A DNA stretch of 6,986 nucleotides from Chloroflexota bacterium. GTDB taxonomy: Bacteria > Chloroflexota > Anaerolineae > Anaerolineales > JACQED01. The position numbers and the translations under genes were made by a program. Positions 6,862 to 6,986 of this stretch are shown here, one piece after another (the first letter of the stretch is position 1; every line of letters begins with the position of its first letter). The notes beneath the pieces were generated by a model. It saw only the letters and a program-made list of their open reading frames with translations, made no database searches and had not been told where the DNA came from. The stretch is from assembly GCA_016200785.1 (NCBI GenBank), contig JACQED010000550.1:1-6986 (forward strand), in the 5' to 3' direction.

Positions 6862-6986
6862 ATGACACCTCCCCCGACACCCGCCGCCCGACACCCGTCA
6901 CTCCGCTTCGGTTTGGGCATGTGGCAACTCCCGCCGCGCCAGTTGATCGAAGTCGTCGAACTGGCCGAGTCGCTCGGCTACGATCA
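6862..6986 (+). CDS. Probable LLM-class (luciferase-like) flavin/F420-dependent oxidoreductase, 3'-partial
   Basis: The frame opens at ATG 6862 and runs off the window after 41 codons. Residues 15-41 (RFGLGMWQLPP, then VVELAESLGYD) look like the first beta strand and helix of the luciferase-like TIM barrel, whose members typically begin with RFGL and reach an A-E-x-L-G-Y/F-D motif. Family enzymes use FMN or coenzyme F420. The gene begins eight bases after the FAD-subunit stop, so it probably belongs to the same operon. The first 14 residues are proline-rich and encoded by a short direct repeat, unlike the family. The ribosome site is poor (TGAGAAT), so the true start could be later, for example the ATG at 6919. 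Only a fragment is visible, so the call is tentative. Confidence 0.6.
   Translation, partial: MTPPPTPAARHPSLRFGLGMWQLPPRQLIEVVELAESLGYD
6873..6897. repeat. 11-bp direct repeat, two copies at 14-bp period
   Basis: CCCGACACCCG occurs at 6873-6883 and again at 6887-6897, separated by three bases. A related GACACC precedes them at 6864. The cluster fills the first codons of the LLM-class reading frame and resembles intergenic GACACC-type filler more than coding sequence. It therefore bears on which start codon is real. Confidence 0.7.

Overview
This is a GC-rich, protein-dense bacterial stretch with no rRNA, tRNA, transposase, integrase or CRISPR array. It reads as an ordinary metabolic region. 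The organism is probably a free-living bacterium of Chloroflexota (Anaerolineae-like) type. That assignment is an inference from three things: the style of the coiled-coil/nuclease-like gene, the TGGCTGATAG-type intergenic repeats, and the mix of an AOR-family oxidoreductase, a CoxL-like hydroxylase and a luciferase-like enzyme. No sequence here proves the taxonomy.

Layout: (1) bases 1-1404, + strand, the C-terminal ~80% of an aldehyde:ferredoxin oxidoreductase (AOR) family tungsto/molybdopterin enzyme, cut by the window edge. (2) 1481-2506, + strand, a D-isomer-specific 2-hydroxyacid dehydrogenase that follows after 76 bp and whose catalytic arginine is replaced by serine. (3) 2543-2580, a perfect 14-bp stem that serves as a bidirectional terminator. 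(4) 2612-3514, - strand, a lone gene for a coiled-coil protein with a C-terminal PD-(D/E)XK-like domain and an internal 42-bp tandem repeat. (5) 3515-3614, a divergent intergenic region with a clear promoter on each strand. (6) 3615-5984 and 5981-6853, + strand, overlapping genes for the molybdopterin-binding and FAD-binding subunits of a xanthine dehydrogenase/CO dehydrogenase superfamily hydroxylase. (7) 6862 to the end, the first 41 codons of a probable luciferase-like (LLM class) flavin/F420-dependent oxidoreductase.

Working together: the two + strand blocks each encode a pterin-metal oxidoreductase. The first pairs an AOR-type enzyme (aldehyde/acid interconversion with ferredoxin) with a 2-ketoacid/2-hydroxyacid reductase-like protein. 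The second encodes two of the three usual subunits of a molybdenum hydroxylase plus a flavin-dependent oxidoreductase. The [2Fe-2S] small subunit is not in the window. The terminator and the divergent promoters show that the two blocks are separate transcription units. Substrates cannot be assigned from sequence: the hydroxylase lacks the CO dehydrogenase active-site cysteine motif and the purine-binding glutamate of xanthine dehydrogenase.

I found no convincing undescribed system. The observations most worth checking are the missing catalytic arginine in the dehydrogenase, the recently expanded repeat in the coiled-coil gene, and the unassigned hydroxylase without its iron-sulfur subunit.
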